64,000 nucleotides of DNA from Dyella tabacisoli. GTDB lineage: Bacteria > Pseudomonadota > Gammaproteobacteria > Xanthomonadales > Rhodanobacteraceae. The position numbers and the translations under genes were made by a program. Each line of letters starts with the position of its first letter. Positions within the stretch are counted from its first letter, which is position 1. The stretch is from NCBI RefSeq assembly GCF_003350925.1, contig NZ_KZ857177.1:70689-134688 (forward strand), given 5' to 3'. This document shows, one piece after another, positions 36,333-45,067 of the stretch. Below the pieces are notes generated by a model. That model saw nothing but the letters and a program-made list of their open reading frames with translations, did not search any database and was not told where the DNA came from.

Positions 36333-36767
36333 TCAGTTTACGCGATAGAACGTGTGTTCGCCGATCGTGGTGCCTGGTCGGTTGCGCGACCAGTTGGGTG
36401 CGACGTCAACGGTGGCGAAGTGATCGGCATTGGGTACCAGCAAGCGACGCTCTGCAATCGGCAGTGACCAATTGTTGATCGACTCGCCGGCGATTTTCCA
36501 AGCCTTGTTAAAAGCATCCAAATTCGTGATGTCGAAACTGTGCGGTGCTGTAGTGATGGCGAACTGGCGCGGCGACTTGACCACCTCACATACGGTGTCG
36601 CCCCATAGGCCACGTTCGCGACGACGGAGAGCAACCTCGGCTACGGCAAATTGCCCGTTAGCTGGTTCACTGCGTGCCTCAAGATATACCGTCGTTGCCA
36701 GGCAGGTCTGGTCAGCGAGGGGTTGCGGGAGCACGGATGCCAGCCACATCAACATAGAAAGCTTCAT
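36333..36767 (-). CDS. SleB-type cell wall hydrolase (Hydrolase_2 domain)
   Basis: The 144-residue protein has an N-terminal signal (MKLSMLMWLASVLPQPLADQ) and a hydrolase-2 fold (CLATTVYLEARSEPANGQFAVAEVALRR, DTVCEVVKSPRQFAIT). In classical SleB the motif reads E-A-R-G-E; here it is EARSE, keeping the catalytic glutamate. Family members cleave peptidoglycan as lytic transglycosylases. It probably acts in the periplasm. A 450-bp intergenic region with a strongly folded leader lies upstream. Confidence 0.8.
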   Translation of the reverse strand: MKLSMLMWLASVLPQPLADQTCLATTVYLEARSEPANGQFAVAEVALRRRERGLWGDTVCEVVKSPRQFAITTAPHSFDITNLDAFNKAWKIAGESINNWSLPIAERRLLVPNADHFATVDVAPNWSRNRPGTTIGEHTFYRVN

Positions 36768-36997
36768 TTTTGATCTGCCTCCAACTTGCAGTACGCGTCA
36801 GGCAAATAGCTGGCCTTATGCGCAGTTGCGGCGGACGGGCGGGCAGGCCGTTCCACCTGGATGGAGCGTTTGGCCCAAACGGCGGCTGAACGCTTTGCCA
36901 CGGGATCGTGGCTACTGAACGGCGATCCGGCGCCGCTCAATTTTTTTGTTGCGGCGCTATCTCAAGTCGACTCGACTCATGGCCTGCAACGATGACT

Positions 36998-37105
36998 CCG
37001 CATGGCTGCGGCTACTCCGGTGATCTCTCACCGGGTCGCGCTGATCCGGACCCTTCCGGTTCGTCGCGTAGTTCAGCACCCGGTTTGGGTGCCTCCAAAT
37101 TGGAT
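36998..37105 (-). ncRNA. Candidate structured leader RNA upstream of the SleB-like gene
   Basis: On the minus strand this stretch can form a series of hairpins: GCACCC-AAACC-GGGTGC (37092-37076), a CGCG/CGCG stem capped by CCGG-AAGGGT-CCGG (37068-37037), CCGGTGA-GAGA-TCACCGG (37034-37017) with a GNRA tetraloop, and CCGCA-GCCA-TGCGG (37011-36998). The second and third are flanked by CTA/TAG, which could close a junction. It lies about 230 bp upstream of the hydrolase start in a 448-bp gap (36768-37215) with no gene. The first three hairpins are separated by only 0-5 bases. I recognise no riboswitch class. Confidence 0.4.
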
Positions 37106-37215
37106 CGGCGAAGGCTAGTGGTGCTTTTCGTAACTGGCAAGTGCCGGGTCGCTCAAATTCATTTCACACTCACATTCGTTTACGTGGTGCACGTGATGAA
37201 ATGATGAATGCAAAA

Positions 37216-38013
37216 TCATGCGGGCCAGCTTTCGCGCAGTTGTAAGTGCATGCCGTCGCTGGTGATTTGGAAGTTTTTGCTGCTTTGTGCATTCACGCTT
37301 TCATCGGCGATAACGGCAAGCGCTTCGAAGCTGTCGTCAATTTTTACGACGTCGAGCAAGCGCGCAATTTCGCGTTCGTCGCGACGAAGCGCAGTGCCTG
37401 CAAGCGCCTCCTGCGACAAAACGACACAATGCAAATGTCGCTTGTTACCGCCGCGGTAGTGCAGTCGCGCAACGATTTCTTGTCCTGGATAACACCCTTT
37501 GTCCAAGGCCACTGCGTGCAGTCGCAACAGCGACAAAGCGGGCGGCAATAGCTCATTCAATACTTCTGCCGGCAGCCATGGCCAGCCCGCGCGTAGTTGC
37601 GCCAAGCGCCAGTGGTTATCGTTAGCGGCTCCAACGATCAAGCTATGCGTATCGCAACCTAAGGTAAGTGTCGCTTCATCGTGAAGAACAGTATGCATAG
37701 CTAACACCGGGCCGGTGCCCAGCGTGCGCGGCTCAAGCGCGCGCAGCGTCACTTTCGAGCGAAAGACGAAGCGTCGCAGGGCATCGGCCATATCGGCGGC
37801 AACCCCTCCGCGCAGCAAGAGCAGCAGGCTATCGTCGGCAAGACGTGCCAGATGAAACAATGCACGCACCCTGCCTTGTGCATCGAGCCAGGCGCTGAAT
37901 TGCCATTGGCCGACAGCTAGTGCAGTAACGTCGCTACTGAACTGCGCGTGCGCGAAGGCGACGGCATCGGCGCCCTCGATCGAGAGTGTTTGGGCAGAGT
38001 GATGTGTAGTCAT
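37216..38013 (-). CDS. ygfZ: YgfZ/GcvT-domain folate-binding protein
   Basis: YgfZ binds folate and supports assembly or repair of certain iron-sulfur proteins. The 265-residue protein has the signature ALDKGCYPGQEIVARLHYRG (with the redox-active Cys) and a glycine-cleavage T-like fold (FAHAQFSSDVTALAVGQWQFSAWLDAQGRVRALF). It is divergent from the SDHAF4-like gene and the sdh operon, whose SdhB carries three Fe-S clusters, so the neighbours fit. Confidence 0.93.
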   Translation of the reverse strand: MTTHHSAQTLSIEGADAVAFAHAQFSSDVTALAVGQWQFSAWLDAQGRVRALFHLARLADDSLLLLLRGGVAADMADALRRFVFRSKVTLRALEPRTLGTGPVLAMHTVLHDEATLTLGCDTHSLIVGAANDNHWRLAQLRAGWPWLPAEVLNELLPPALSLLRLHAVALDKGCYPGQEIVARLHYRGGNKRHLHCVVLSQEALAGTALRRDEREIARLLDVVKIDDSFEALAVIADESVNAQSSKNFQITSDGMHLQLRESWPA

Positions 38014-38145
38014 ACCGGGTCGAAGTTGGGGTGCCGGAGGCCAAGTACAAGCGAGCCGAGTGTGTCATGCATGCAGACCGGGCGGCAGTCGTCAAGGTTG
38101 TGCTGCTTTGCCGCAGGTATTACGCTTCGGCGGCTTTCAAAAATC

Positions 38146-38310
38146 ATGTCCGATACGTCCTCGCAGCCTGAATCCAAACCTGCTTCCGTTCCAGCGGAGC
38201 AAGTCGTCGTGCCTAAAGGTCCGGCGAGTCAGATTCCGGTTGAGCGGCCGGCACCCGACCCCACGCGCTACGGCGACTGGGAGAAAAATGGGCGCTGTAT
38301 CGACTTCTGA
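38146..38310 (+). CDS. SDHAF4-like succinate dehydrogenase assembly factor (DUF1674)
   Basis: This 54-residue protein ends in the DUF1674 signature DPTRYGDWEKNGRCIDF, the diagnostic C-terminus of SDHAF4/Sdh8. In mitochondria SDHAF4 binds flavinated SdhA and promotes its joining to SdhB. The N-terminus is low in complexity (Ser/Pro/Glu). I chose the ATG at 38146; the frame extends much further upstream without support. It lies 90 bp before sdhC in the same orientation, which agrees with the assigned role. Confidence 0.85.
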   Translation: MSDTSSQPESKPASVPAEQVVVPKGPASQIPVERPAPDPTRYGDWEKNGRCIDF

Positions 38311-38400
38311 GTAGCCGCGCGCCGACGTTTAAGCGTCGGCAGTGTGCAAGGCAGGGGCGAGACGGTTCGGGCATCAGCGATTCCACTCAGGATAGCCGCC

Positions 38401-38796
38401 ATGGCAGACACGCGACGACCACTCTCTCCACATCTACAGATATATAAGTGGCAAGTGCAGATGGTGACTTCCATCCTGCATCGCGCTACGGGCGTGGCCT
38501 TGGCCGTAGGTACCTTGATGGTGCTGTGGGGCCTGCTTGCCCTTGCCGGCGGCGAGGCAAGTTTTAATCAGTTCAAGGTCTGCGTGGGTAGTCCGGTCGG
38601 GCTGGTCTTGCTGTTCGGCTGGAGCTGGGCGTTGTTCTATCACCTATGTAACGGTATCCGGCATTTGATCCAGGACACCGGCGCCGGTTACGCCATTCCG
38701 CAATTCGTGCGTTCGAGCTGGCTGTCGATCATCGTCAGCGTGTTGCTCACGGCGATCGTCTGGGCCTATGTGTTGACCATGGGAGGTGCCGCATGA
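38401..38796 (+). CDS. sdhC: Succinate dehydrogenase cytochrome b556 subunit
   Basis: The 131-residue protein is one of two membrane anchors of complex II. It has the family start RPLSPHLQIYKWQ and SILHRATGVAL, three membrane helices, and the haem-ligand histidine in LFYHLCNGIRHLIQD. It ends by overlapping sdhD by 4 bp. Confidence 0.95.
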   Translation: MADTRRPLSPHLQIYKWQVQMVTSILHRATGVALAVGTLMVLWGLLALAGGEASFNQFKVCVGSPVGLVLLFGWSWALFYHLCNGIRHLIQDTGAGYAIPQFVRSSWLSIIVSVLLTAIVWAYVLTMGGAA

Positions 38797-39182
38797 GCGC
38801 ACCCGACTTTCAAAACCCGTTGAAGCGCGCCCGTGGCTTGGGCTCGTCGCAGTCGGGTGTCGGCCACTGGTGGACTCAGCGCGTCACCGCCGCCGCCCTG
38901 GTGGTGCTTGGCGTGTGGTTTGTCGCGACCGTACTCTGCTTACTGCATGCTGATTACGCCACGGCGAAGGCCGCCATCGCCAAGCCGTGGAACGCGGTCC
39001 TGCTGATTGCCTTCTCAATCGCGGTGTTCTGGCATGCCGCGCTCGGCCTGCAGGTGGTCATTGAAGATTACGTACACACCCGCTGGAAGGAAGTGGTTTC
39101 GCTGGTGCTTATCAAGTTTCTCGCAGTGCTCGGCGCGCTGGCGAGCGTGCTGGCCGTGTTGCGCGTGGCGCTGGGAGCCTGA
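38793..39182 (+). CDS. sdhD: Succinate dehydrogenase membrane anchor subunit
   Basis: The 129-residue protein has three membrane helices. It has the conserved starts [28 protein letters not shown] and [17 protein letters not shown], where the histidine contacts haem b and the YVHxxW region lies near quinone. It lies 5 bp before sdhA. Confidence 0.93.
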   Translation: MSAPDFQNPLKRARGLGSSQSGVGHWWTQRVTAAALVVLGVWFVATVLCLLHADYATAKAAIAKPWNAVLLIAFSIAVFWHAALGLQVVIEDYVHTRWKEVVSLVLIKFLAVLGALASVLAVLRVALGA

Positions 39183-39187
39183 GATCG

Positions 39188-40975
39188 ATGGAAAGCTACA
39201 AGATCCAACAGCATAAATACGACGTGATCGTGGTCGGTGCCGGTGGCGCAGGTCTGCGCGCGACCTTCGGTCTGGCCGAAAAGGGCCTCAAGGCCGCCTG
39301 TATTACCAAAGTGTTCCCGACCCGTTCGCATACCGTCGCGGCGCAGGGCGGTATCTCCGCCGCGCTCGGCAATATGGGCGAAGACGATTGGCGCTTCCAT
39401 TTCTACGACACGATCAAGGGTTCCGACTGGCTCGGCGACCAAGACGCGATCGAGTACATGTGTCGCGAAGCGATCCCGGCGATTGTCGAGTTGGAGCACT
39501 ACGGCGTGCCGTTCTCGCGGACCGAGGAAGGCAAGATCTATCAGCGTCCGTTTGGCGGCATGACGACGCATTACGGTAAAGGCACTGCGCAGCGCACCTG
39601 CGCCGCCGCCGACCGTACCGGCCATGCCATTCTGCATACGCTGTACCAGCAGGCGCTGGCGCATGACGCCACGTTCTTTATCGAGTACTTCGCGATCGAC
39701 CTGATCTTCGATCAAGAAGGCGTTTGCCGTGGCGTGCTTGCCATGGATATGAACGAAGGCACCCTGCATTTCTTCCGTGGTCACGCGGTAGTGATGGCTA
39801 CCGGCGGCTACGGCCGTGCCTATTTCAGCGCTACTTCGGCACATACCTGCACCGGCGATGGTGGCGGCATGGTGTTGCGCGCTGGCCTTGCGTTGCAGGA
39901 TATGGAGTTCGTGCAGTTCCACCCGACCGGCATCTACGGCGCGGGTTGCCTGATTACCGAAGGCGTGCGCGGCGAGGGTGGTTACCTCACCAACTCGAAC
40001 GGCGAACGCTTTATGGAGCGCTATGCACCGAATGCGAAGGATCTCGCTTCGCGTGACGTGGTCAGCCGCTCGATGACGATGGAGATCCGCGAGGGCCGCG
40101 GCGTCGGCGAACACAAGGATCATATCCACATCAACTTGATGCATCTGGGCGCTGACGTGATTCACGAGCGCTTGCCGGGCATTGCCGAATCGGCGCGTAT
40201 TTTTGCCGGTGTGGATGTGACCAAGGAGCCGATTCCGGTCATTCCGACGGTGCACTACAACATGGGCGGCATCCCGACCAATTACCACGGCGAAGTCGTG
40301 CAGAAACGCGGCGATAACGTCGATGCGGTGGTGCCGGGCCTGTTCGCTATCGGCGAGGCCGCTTGCGTATCGGTGCACGGCGCGAACCGCTTGGGCTCCA
40401 ACTCGCTACTCGATCTGGTGGTGTTCGGCCGTGCGGTATCGCATCGCTGCGCTGAAATCATCAAGCCGAATACGCCGCACAAAGATTTGCCGGTCAGCGT
40501 GCTGGATCAGGCACTGGGTCGCTTTGACGGTCTGCGTTTCGCCAAGGGTAGCCTGCCGACGGCGAAGATCCGTGCCGAAATGCAGCGCACGATGCAGTCT
40601 GATGCCGCCGTGTTCCGTACGGGCGAGTCGCTCAAGGAAGGCTGTCAGAAAATTTCCGCCGTGCACGAATCATTCAAAGACGTGGGCGTCAGCGACCGCT
40701 CGATGGTGTGGAACTCCGACTTGATCGAAACGCTGGAGCTGTCCAACCTGCTCGATCAGGCGGTCGCCACGATGTATTCGGCTGAGCAGCGCCCGGAGAG
40801 TCGCGGCGCGCATGCGCGCGAAGATTTCCCTGACCGCAACGACGTCGATTGGCAGAAGCACACCCTGGTTTCGGTAGATGCCGCAGGCAAGGCGAGCTTC
40901 GACTATCGTCCGGTGCATATGTACACCATGACCGATGAGGTTGAGGTGGTGCCGCCGAAGAAGCGTGTGTATTGA
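39188..40975 (+). CDS. sdhA: Succinate dehydrogenase flavoprotein subunit
   Basis: The 595-residue protein oxidises succinate to fumarate with covalent FAD in the TCA cycle. It has the FAD motif [19 protein letters not shown], the flavinylated histidine in [19 protein letters not shown], the substrate residues in GQ-type QFHPTGIYG and [10 protein letters not shown], the HINLMHLG segment and [13 protein letters not shown] near the C-terminus. Its length matches E. coli SdhA (588). Confidence 0.98.
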   Translation: MESYKIQQHKYDVIVVGAGGAGLRATFGLAEKGLKAACITKVFPTRSHTVAAQGGISAALGNMGEDDWRFHFYDTIKGSDWLGDQDAIEYMCREAIPAIVELEHYGVPFSRTEEGKIYQRPFGGMTTHYGKGTAQRTCAAADRTGHAILHTLYQQALAHDATFFIEYFAIDLIFDQEGVCRGVLAMDMNEGTLHFFRGHAVVMATGGYGRAYFSATSAHTCTGDGGGMVLRAGLALQDMEFVQFHPTGIYGAGCLITEGVRGEGGYLTNSNGERFMERYAPNAKDLASRDVVSRSMTMEIREGRGVGEHKDHIHINLMHLGADVIHERLPGIAESARIFAGVDVTKEPIPVIPTVHYNMGGIPTNYHGEVVQKRGDNVDAVVPGLFAIGEAACVSVHGANRLGSNSLLDLVVFGRAVSHRCAEIIKPNTPHKDLPVSVLDQALGRFDGLRFAKGSLPTAKIRAEMQRTMQSDAAVFRTGESLKEGCQKISAVHESFKDVGVSDRSMVWNSDLIETLELSNLLDQAVATMYSAEQRPESRGAHAREDFPDRNDVDWQKHTLVSVDAAGKASFDYRPVHMYTMTDEVEVVPPKKRVY

Positions 40976-40980
40976 TGTAT

Positions 40981-41121
40981 GGGTGTTGGCTGGGGTTTTG
41001 AGGCTTTGAGTTTCTTTGGTGTTGTATTGGCGCCGTTAGAGCTTTAAACCCTAAGTTCTTTCAATGTTGTATTGGCGCTGTCAGAGCTTTAAAACCCTAA
41101 GTTCCTTCAATGTTGTACCGG
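40981..41121. repeat. 45/46-bp imperfect tandem repeat in the sdhA-sdhB gap
   Basis: Units starting GTTGTA at 41021, 41066 and 41112 recur every 45-46 bp, with matching GAGCTTTAAA and CCCTAAGTT blocks. A more degraded copy precedes 41021. The array fills most of the 194-bp space between sdhA and sdhB. The gene order is otherwise standard and tight. Confidence 0.85.
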
Positions 41122-41169
41122 CGCTCGCCAGACGAGTATGTACGGCTAGCACGATAGAGTGAGGCAAAC

Positions 41170-41955
41170 GTGGCTGAATTTACGTTACCCAAGAATTCCA
41201 AGGTCCAGCAGGGCAAGCACTACCCTGCGAAGGACGCGAAAAAACCGCGTACCTTCCGCATCTATCGCTGGACGCCGGACGACGGTCAGAACCCGCGCAT
41301 CGACAGCTATGAGGTCGATATGGCCGCATGCGGTCCGATGGTTCTGGACGCCTTGTTGAAGATCAAGAACGAGATCGATCCGACATTGACCTTGCGGCGC
41401 TCTTGCCGCGAAGGCATCTGCGGCTCGTGCGCGATGAATATCGACGGCACCAATACGCTGGCCTGCACACGTGCGATTGAAGAGTGCGGTTCGGGCGACG
41501 TGAAGATTTATCCGCTGCCGCATATGCCGGTGGTGAAAGATCTGGTGCCTGATCTGACTCACTTCTATGCTCAGTTCGCCTCGATCAAGCCGTGGCTGCG
41601 TACGCAGAGCCCGGCACCGGCCGATAAAGAGCGTCTGCAGTCCCCCGAGGACCGCAAGAAGCTCGACGGCCTGTACGAGTGCATCCTGTGCGCCTGTTGC
41701 TCGACCAGTTGCCCAAGCTATTGGTGGAACGGCGACAAGTACCTCGGTCCGGCCATTCTGCTGCAGGCTTATCGCTGGATTGTCGACAGTCGCGATGAAG
41801 ATACCGGTGCGCGTCTGGACGATCTGGAAGACCCGTTCAAGCTCTACCGTTGCCACACCATCATGAACTGCGCGCGTACCTGTCCGAAAGGTCTAAACCC
41901 GGCCAAGGCGATCGCGGAGATCAAAAAGCTGATTGTCGAACGGCGCGCCGCATAA
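41170..41955 (+). CDS. sdhB: Succinate dehydrogenase iron-sulfur subunit
   Basis: The 261-residue protein carries electrons from FAD to quinone through three clusters. The 2Fe-2S ligands are in [20 protein letters not shown] plus the next Cys. The 4Fe-4S ligands lie in [17 protein letters not shown], and the 3Fe-4S ligands in [17 protein letters not shown]. It is separated from sdhA by a repeat-filled gap and followed 68 bp later by sdhE. Confidence 0.98.
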   Translation: MAEFTLPKNSKVQQGKHYPAKDAKKPRTFRIYRWTPDDGQNPRIDSYEVDMAACGPMVLDALLKIKNEIDPTLTLRRSCREGICGSCAMNIDGTNTLACTRAIEECGSGDVKIYPLPHMPVVKDLVPDLTHFYAQFASIKPWLRTQSPAPADKERLQSPEDRKKLDGLYECILCACCSTSCPSYWWNGDKYLGPAILLQAYRWIVDSRDEDTGARLDDLEDPFKLYRCHTIMNCARTCPKGLNPAKAIAEIKKLIVERRAA

Positions 41956-42023
41956 GTGTCGTTCTTCTTCTCCCTTGGCTTAAAAGGGTCAGGGGAGAGG
42001 ATGCATAAGGAGGCGCTATCTCG

Positions 42024-42272
42024 ATGGACGAAACCCGCATAAAGCGCTTGCGCTGGCGTACCCGCCGCGGTACGCGTGAACTCGATGCGCTGTTTGGCGG
42101 TTGGTTGGATGAGCGCTTCGCCAAGGCCGATGAATCACAGCGGCAGGCATTCGACGAATTACTCGACGTGCAAGACCCCGATCTGTGGGATTGGGTCATG
42201 GGGCATGCGCGCGCGCCACGCACGGACTGGCAGGCGATCATCGATGACATCCGCGCCCGCCATCGGCTTTGA
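42024..42272 (+). CDS. sdhE: SdhE FAD assembly factor
   Basis: The 82-residue protein helps insert FAD covalently into SdhA. It has the conserved RGTRELD motif at residues 14-20 (family form RGxxE) and the all-helical core WLDERFAKADESQRQAFDELLDVQDPDLWDWVMG. It overlaps the next gene by 29 bp. Confidence 0.93.
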   Translation: MDETRIKRLRWRTRRGTRELDALFGGWLDERFAKADESQRQAFDELLDVQDPDLWDWVMGHARAPRTDWQAIIDDIRARHRL

Positions 42273-42681
42273 ATACCGTCCCTCACGATGGTTTTTGCGT
42301 CTATTGAGCGTAGTAGCTTTGTTGGCGGCACTGGCGATTGCTCTGTGTGGTCTGCCGTGGTGGTCAAAATGCCTGTTGTTGATAGCTACCTTTGTCGTGG
42401 CGCTGCGGGCGATACGTCGTACGCTGACCCGGCGTGTGATCGCCGCAGGCTGGGCCGGAGATGGCGGCTGGAGCTTGCGTATGGCCGAAGGCGCGGATGC
42501 TACGGCGACCCTCGCTTCGTTTCGGGCCATGGGCGTCTTCATATTGCTGCGCCTGGTTTTGCCCGGACAGCGGCCCATCGTTTTGGTGCTCGCGCCGGAT
42601 AATTGCGATGCCGATACGCGCCGGCGGTTGCGTATGCGGCTGGCGGCGATCAAGCCTGGTGAGGCTTTGCCGCGGCTATGA
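42244..42681 (+). CDS. YgfX (CptA-type) inner membrane protein
   Basis: A 145-residue protein with two close membrane helices (residues about 16-52: FLRLLSVVALLAALAIALCG, then CLLLIATFVVALRAI) and a soluble C-terminal domain ending LVLAPDNCDADTRRRLRMRLA. This topology and its position overlapping sdhE match YgfX, encoded beside sdhE (ygfY) in enterobacteria. E. coli YgfX has been described as affecting MreB and FtsZ. The start at 42244 (MTSAPAIGFEYRPS) lies inside sdhE. Confidence 0.78.
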   Translation: MTSAPAIGFEYRPSRWFLRLLSVVALLAALAIALCGLPWWSKCLLLIATFVVALRAIRRTLTRRVIAAGWAGDGGWSLRMAEGADATATLASFRAMGVFILLRLVLPGQRPIVLVLAPDNCDADTRRRLRMRLAAIKPGEALPRL

Positions 42682-42798
42682 GGGGGCGGACAGGCCTCAA
42701 TGCCGCACTAACGTCCCGGTTCGCTGTCTGATGGCTGCTTGCCTGATAATCTGCATGCTTGGGCGGCCTGCCCACTGACTCTTACAAGCGACCCGTCC

Positions 42799-44043
42799 AT
42801 GTTTCGACCGCTCGAACTTTTTATCGGCTTGCGTTATACCCGCGCCAAACGGCGCAACCAGTTCATCTCTTTCATCTCTGCGGTTTCCATCATCTGCATT
42901 GCGATCAGCGTGACCGCGCTGATTACAGTGATGTCAGTGATGAACGGTTTCGACAACGAACTGCGTTCGCGCATTCTCGGCGCGATCTCGCACGCCACGG
43001 TTTCGAGCTTGTCCGGCGAGGGCATGCAGGACTGGCAGCAGACGGTAAAAGTCGCCGAGAGCAATCCGCATGTACAAGGCGCCGCACCTTACGTCGAAGG
43101 GCAGGCGATGTTGCTGGCGCGGCGCTCCAATGGCGCGATTGTGCGGGGCATCGAGCCAGAGCAAGAGCCCAAAGTATCCGAGCTGGGCAGCCACATGGTC
43201 GAAGGGACTCTGTCCGATCTCACGCCCAATAGCTGGAATATCGTGCTTGGCAAGGAGCTGGCGCTGACTCTGGGTGTCAACGTCGGTGACAAAGTCATCA
43301 TGGTGGTGCCGCAATTTCGCGGCACGCCGATGGGTAGCGTGCCGCGTCAACGGGCTTTCAAGATCACCGGCATCTTCGAGCTGGGCATGCAGGAGTTCGA
43401 TTCCGGTCTTGCGCTGGTCAATATGAGCGATGCTGAAAAGCTCAACGATCTCACCGGGCCGAACGGTATCCGCTTGCGCCTGGATGACCTGTTCAATGCG
43501 AATCCCGTAGCGCGAGAGCTGGCCGATAAGTTCGGGCAGGTCTATCGAGTCCAGACCTGGATGGACAGCCACGCAAACTTCTTCTCGGCGATCTCGATGG
43601 AGAAGAAGGTGATGTTCATCATTCTGTCGCTGATTATCCTGGTGGCGGTGATTAACCTGATCTCGATGCTGATGATGCTGGTAACGGACAAGCAGGCCGA
43701 CATCGCCATTTTGCGCACCCTCGGTTCGACCCCGCGCAGCATCATGGGCATGTTTATGGTGCAAGGCGTACTGGTGGGCTTTGTCGGTATTGGCTGTGGC
43801 GTCGGCCTGGGCTCGCTGCTGTCATGGCGATTGCCGCAGATCGTGAAGGTCATCGAGCAGGTTTTCCATGTGACTTTTCTGTCGCCGGATATTTATTACA
43901 TCAGCGAATTGCCCAGCAAGCTGCTGGCCAGCGATGTGGGCTGGGTGGCGCTGACTACGTTCCTGTTCTCCTTGCTGGCCACTCTGTATCCCGCCTGGCG
44001 TGCTTCGCGTACACAGCCGGCGCAGGCGCTGCGCTATGAGTGA
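42799..44043 (+). CDS. lolC: Lipoprotein-releasing ABC transporter permease LolC/LolE
   Basis: The 414-residue FtsX/MacB-type permease extracts outer-membrane lipoproteins from the inner membrane for LolA. It has one N-terminal helix ([27 protein letters not shown]), a large periplasmic domain and three C-terminal helices ([20 protein letters not shown]...). The start [21 protein letters not shown] is characteristic of LolC/E. Only one permease gene is present, so it may pair with itself (LolF-like) or with a partner elsewhere. It overlaps lolD by 8 bp. Confidence 0.95.
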   Translation: MFRPLELFIGLRYTRAKRRNQFISFISAVSIICIAISVTALITVMSVMNGFDNELRSRILGAISHATVSSLSGEGMQDWQQTVKVAESNPHVQGAAPYVEGQAMLLARRSNGAIVRGIEPEQEPKVSELGSHMVEGTLSDLTPNSWNIVLGKELALTLGVNVGDKVIMVVPQFRGTPMGSVPRQRAFKITGIFELGMQEFDSGLALVNMSDAEKLNDLTGPNGIRLRLDDLFNANPVARELADKFGQVYRVQTWMDSHANFFSAISMEKKVMFIILSLIILVAVINLISMLMMLVTDKQADIAILRTLGSTPRSIMGMFMVQGVLVGFVGIGCGVGLGSLLSWRLPQIVKVIEQVFHVTFLSPDIYYISELPSKLLASDVGWVALTTFLFSLLATLYPAWRASRTQPAQALRYE

Positions 44044-44776
44044 TTCCCTGATGAAAGCCACTATGACTCCTGCACCTATATCTGCTCCATCCAAACATGC
44101 TGCCGATGGCCTCGTACTGCGCGCCAGTCATGTCGCCAAGACCTATCAAGAGGGCGATCTCAAGACCGATGTATTGAGCGATGTGAGCTTCAGCCTGAAG
44201 CGTGGCGAAACGCTGGCCATCGTTGGTGCATCGGGCTCGGGTAAAAGCACGTTGCTGCACATCATTGGTGGGCTGGATACGCTGACCGGCGGCGAAGTGG
44301 AGGTGGACGGGCGCATATTGTCGACACTGTCCGATGCCGAACGTGGCCGGGTGCGCAACCGCTCGCTGGGTTTCATCTACCAATTTCATCATCTGCTGCC
44401 CGAGTTCACCGCCTTGGAGAACGTATGCATGCCGCTATTGATTCGGGGCGTCTCGATCGTCGAGGCGCAGCGCGAAGCCGCTGCATTGTTGGAGCGGGTT
44501 GGCCTGGGGCAGCGCCTGGCGCACAAGCCATCGGAGCTGTCCGGTGGCGAGCGGCAACGTTGTGCCGTGGCGCGCGCATTAGTAACCAAGCCGGCCTGTG
44601 TGCTTGGCGATGAGCCTACCGGCAATCTCGATGAAGGCAATGCGGCGCAGGTGTACGCGTTGATGCTTGAGCTCAATCGCGAAGTCGGCACCAGTTTTAT
44701 CCTGGTGACTCACGACAGCCGGTTGGCGGCGAAGATGGATCGCACGCTTGAGCTGCATAACGGGGAGTTGAGATAA
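44036..44776 (+). CDS. lolD: Lipoprotein-releasing ABC transporter ATPase LolD
   Basis: The 246-residue ABC ATPase powers LolC. Walker A is [18 protein letters not shown], the signature [16 protein letters not shown], and Walker [15 protein letters not shown], with the switch His in LVTHDSRLA. The ATG at 44036 overlaps the lolC stop. The gene is followed by an inverted-repeat array. Confidence 0.96.
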   Translation: MSDSLMKATMTPAPISAPSKHAADGLVLRASHVAKTYQEGDLKTDVLSDVSFSLKRGETLAIVGASGSGKSTLLHIIGGLDTLTGGEVEVDGRILSTLSDAERGRVRNRSLGFIYQFHHLLPEFTALENVCMPLLIRGVSIVEAQREAAALLERVGLGQRLAHKPSELSGGERQRCAVARALVTKPACVLGDEPTGNLDEGNAAQVYALMLELNREVGTSFILVTHDSRLAAKMDRTLELHNGELR

Positions 44777-44780
44777 GAGC

Positions 44781-44808
44781 AGGGAACGGGGAATAGGGAA
44801 CGGGGAAC
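44781..44808. repeat. Inverted short heptamer array (GGGGAAC-type x4)
   Basis: Four abutting 7-mers (AGGGAAC, GGGGAAT, AGGGAAC, GGGGAAC) lie 5 bp past the lolD stop. They are the reverse complement of the GTTCCCC units at 44899-44988, with a T-rich spacer (44809-44898). The two arrays could pair into a 28-bp stem. Confidence 0.85.
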
Positions 44809-44898
44809 ATGCAGCTTGAGTGGTGGCTGTGATGTCGCGTTCTTTTTTGATTTTTCTTTGTTTTTTCTCTTGCTTTTCAGCTCCTGCTTTTTAGGCTT

Positions 44899-44988
44899 TT
44901 CCCCGTTCCCCGTTCCCCGTTCCCCGTTCCCCGTTCCCCGTTCCCCGTTCCCCGTTCCCCGTTCCCCGTTCCCCGTTCCCCGTTCCCC
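44899..44988. repeat. Heptamer tandem repeat (GTTCCCC)x12 plus partial copy
   Basis: A partial TTCCCC (44899-44904) is followed by twelve perfect GTTCCCC units (44905-44988). The 7-bp unit matches the array at position 1. The apparent Pro/Arg/Ser/Phe-repeat reading frame across it is not a gene. comEC begins 80 bp later. Confidence 0.97.
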
Positions 44989-45067
44989 AGATTTCCCCTA
45001 CACGTTTTTCATCCTCGCGCCGTGACGTATCGCGTTAGGCTGGGTACTCCAGGGAATGGAGTGGGTG

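Noticed and set aside
39068..40378. 436-residue frame opposite sdhA
   Set aside because: It is a GC-rich antisense shadow of sdhA, rich in His, Arg and Ala, without any domain pattern. The same holds for the long frames opposite gcd (10699-11664), the ALDH gene (5644-6804) and kmo (26443-27510).
44816..45025. A 69-residue open frame with repeated Phe-Pro-Val-Pro-Arg-Ser units
   Set aside because: It is generated by translating the GTTCCCC heptamer array and has no ribosome site; it is a repeat artefact.
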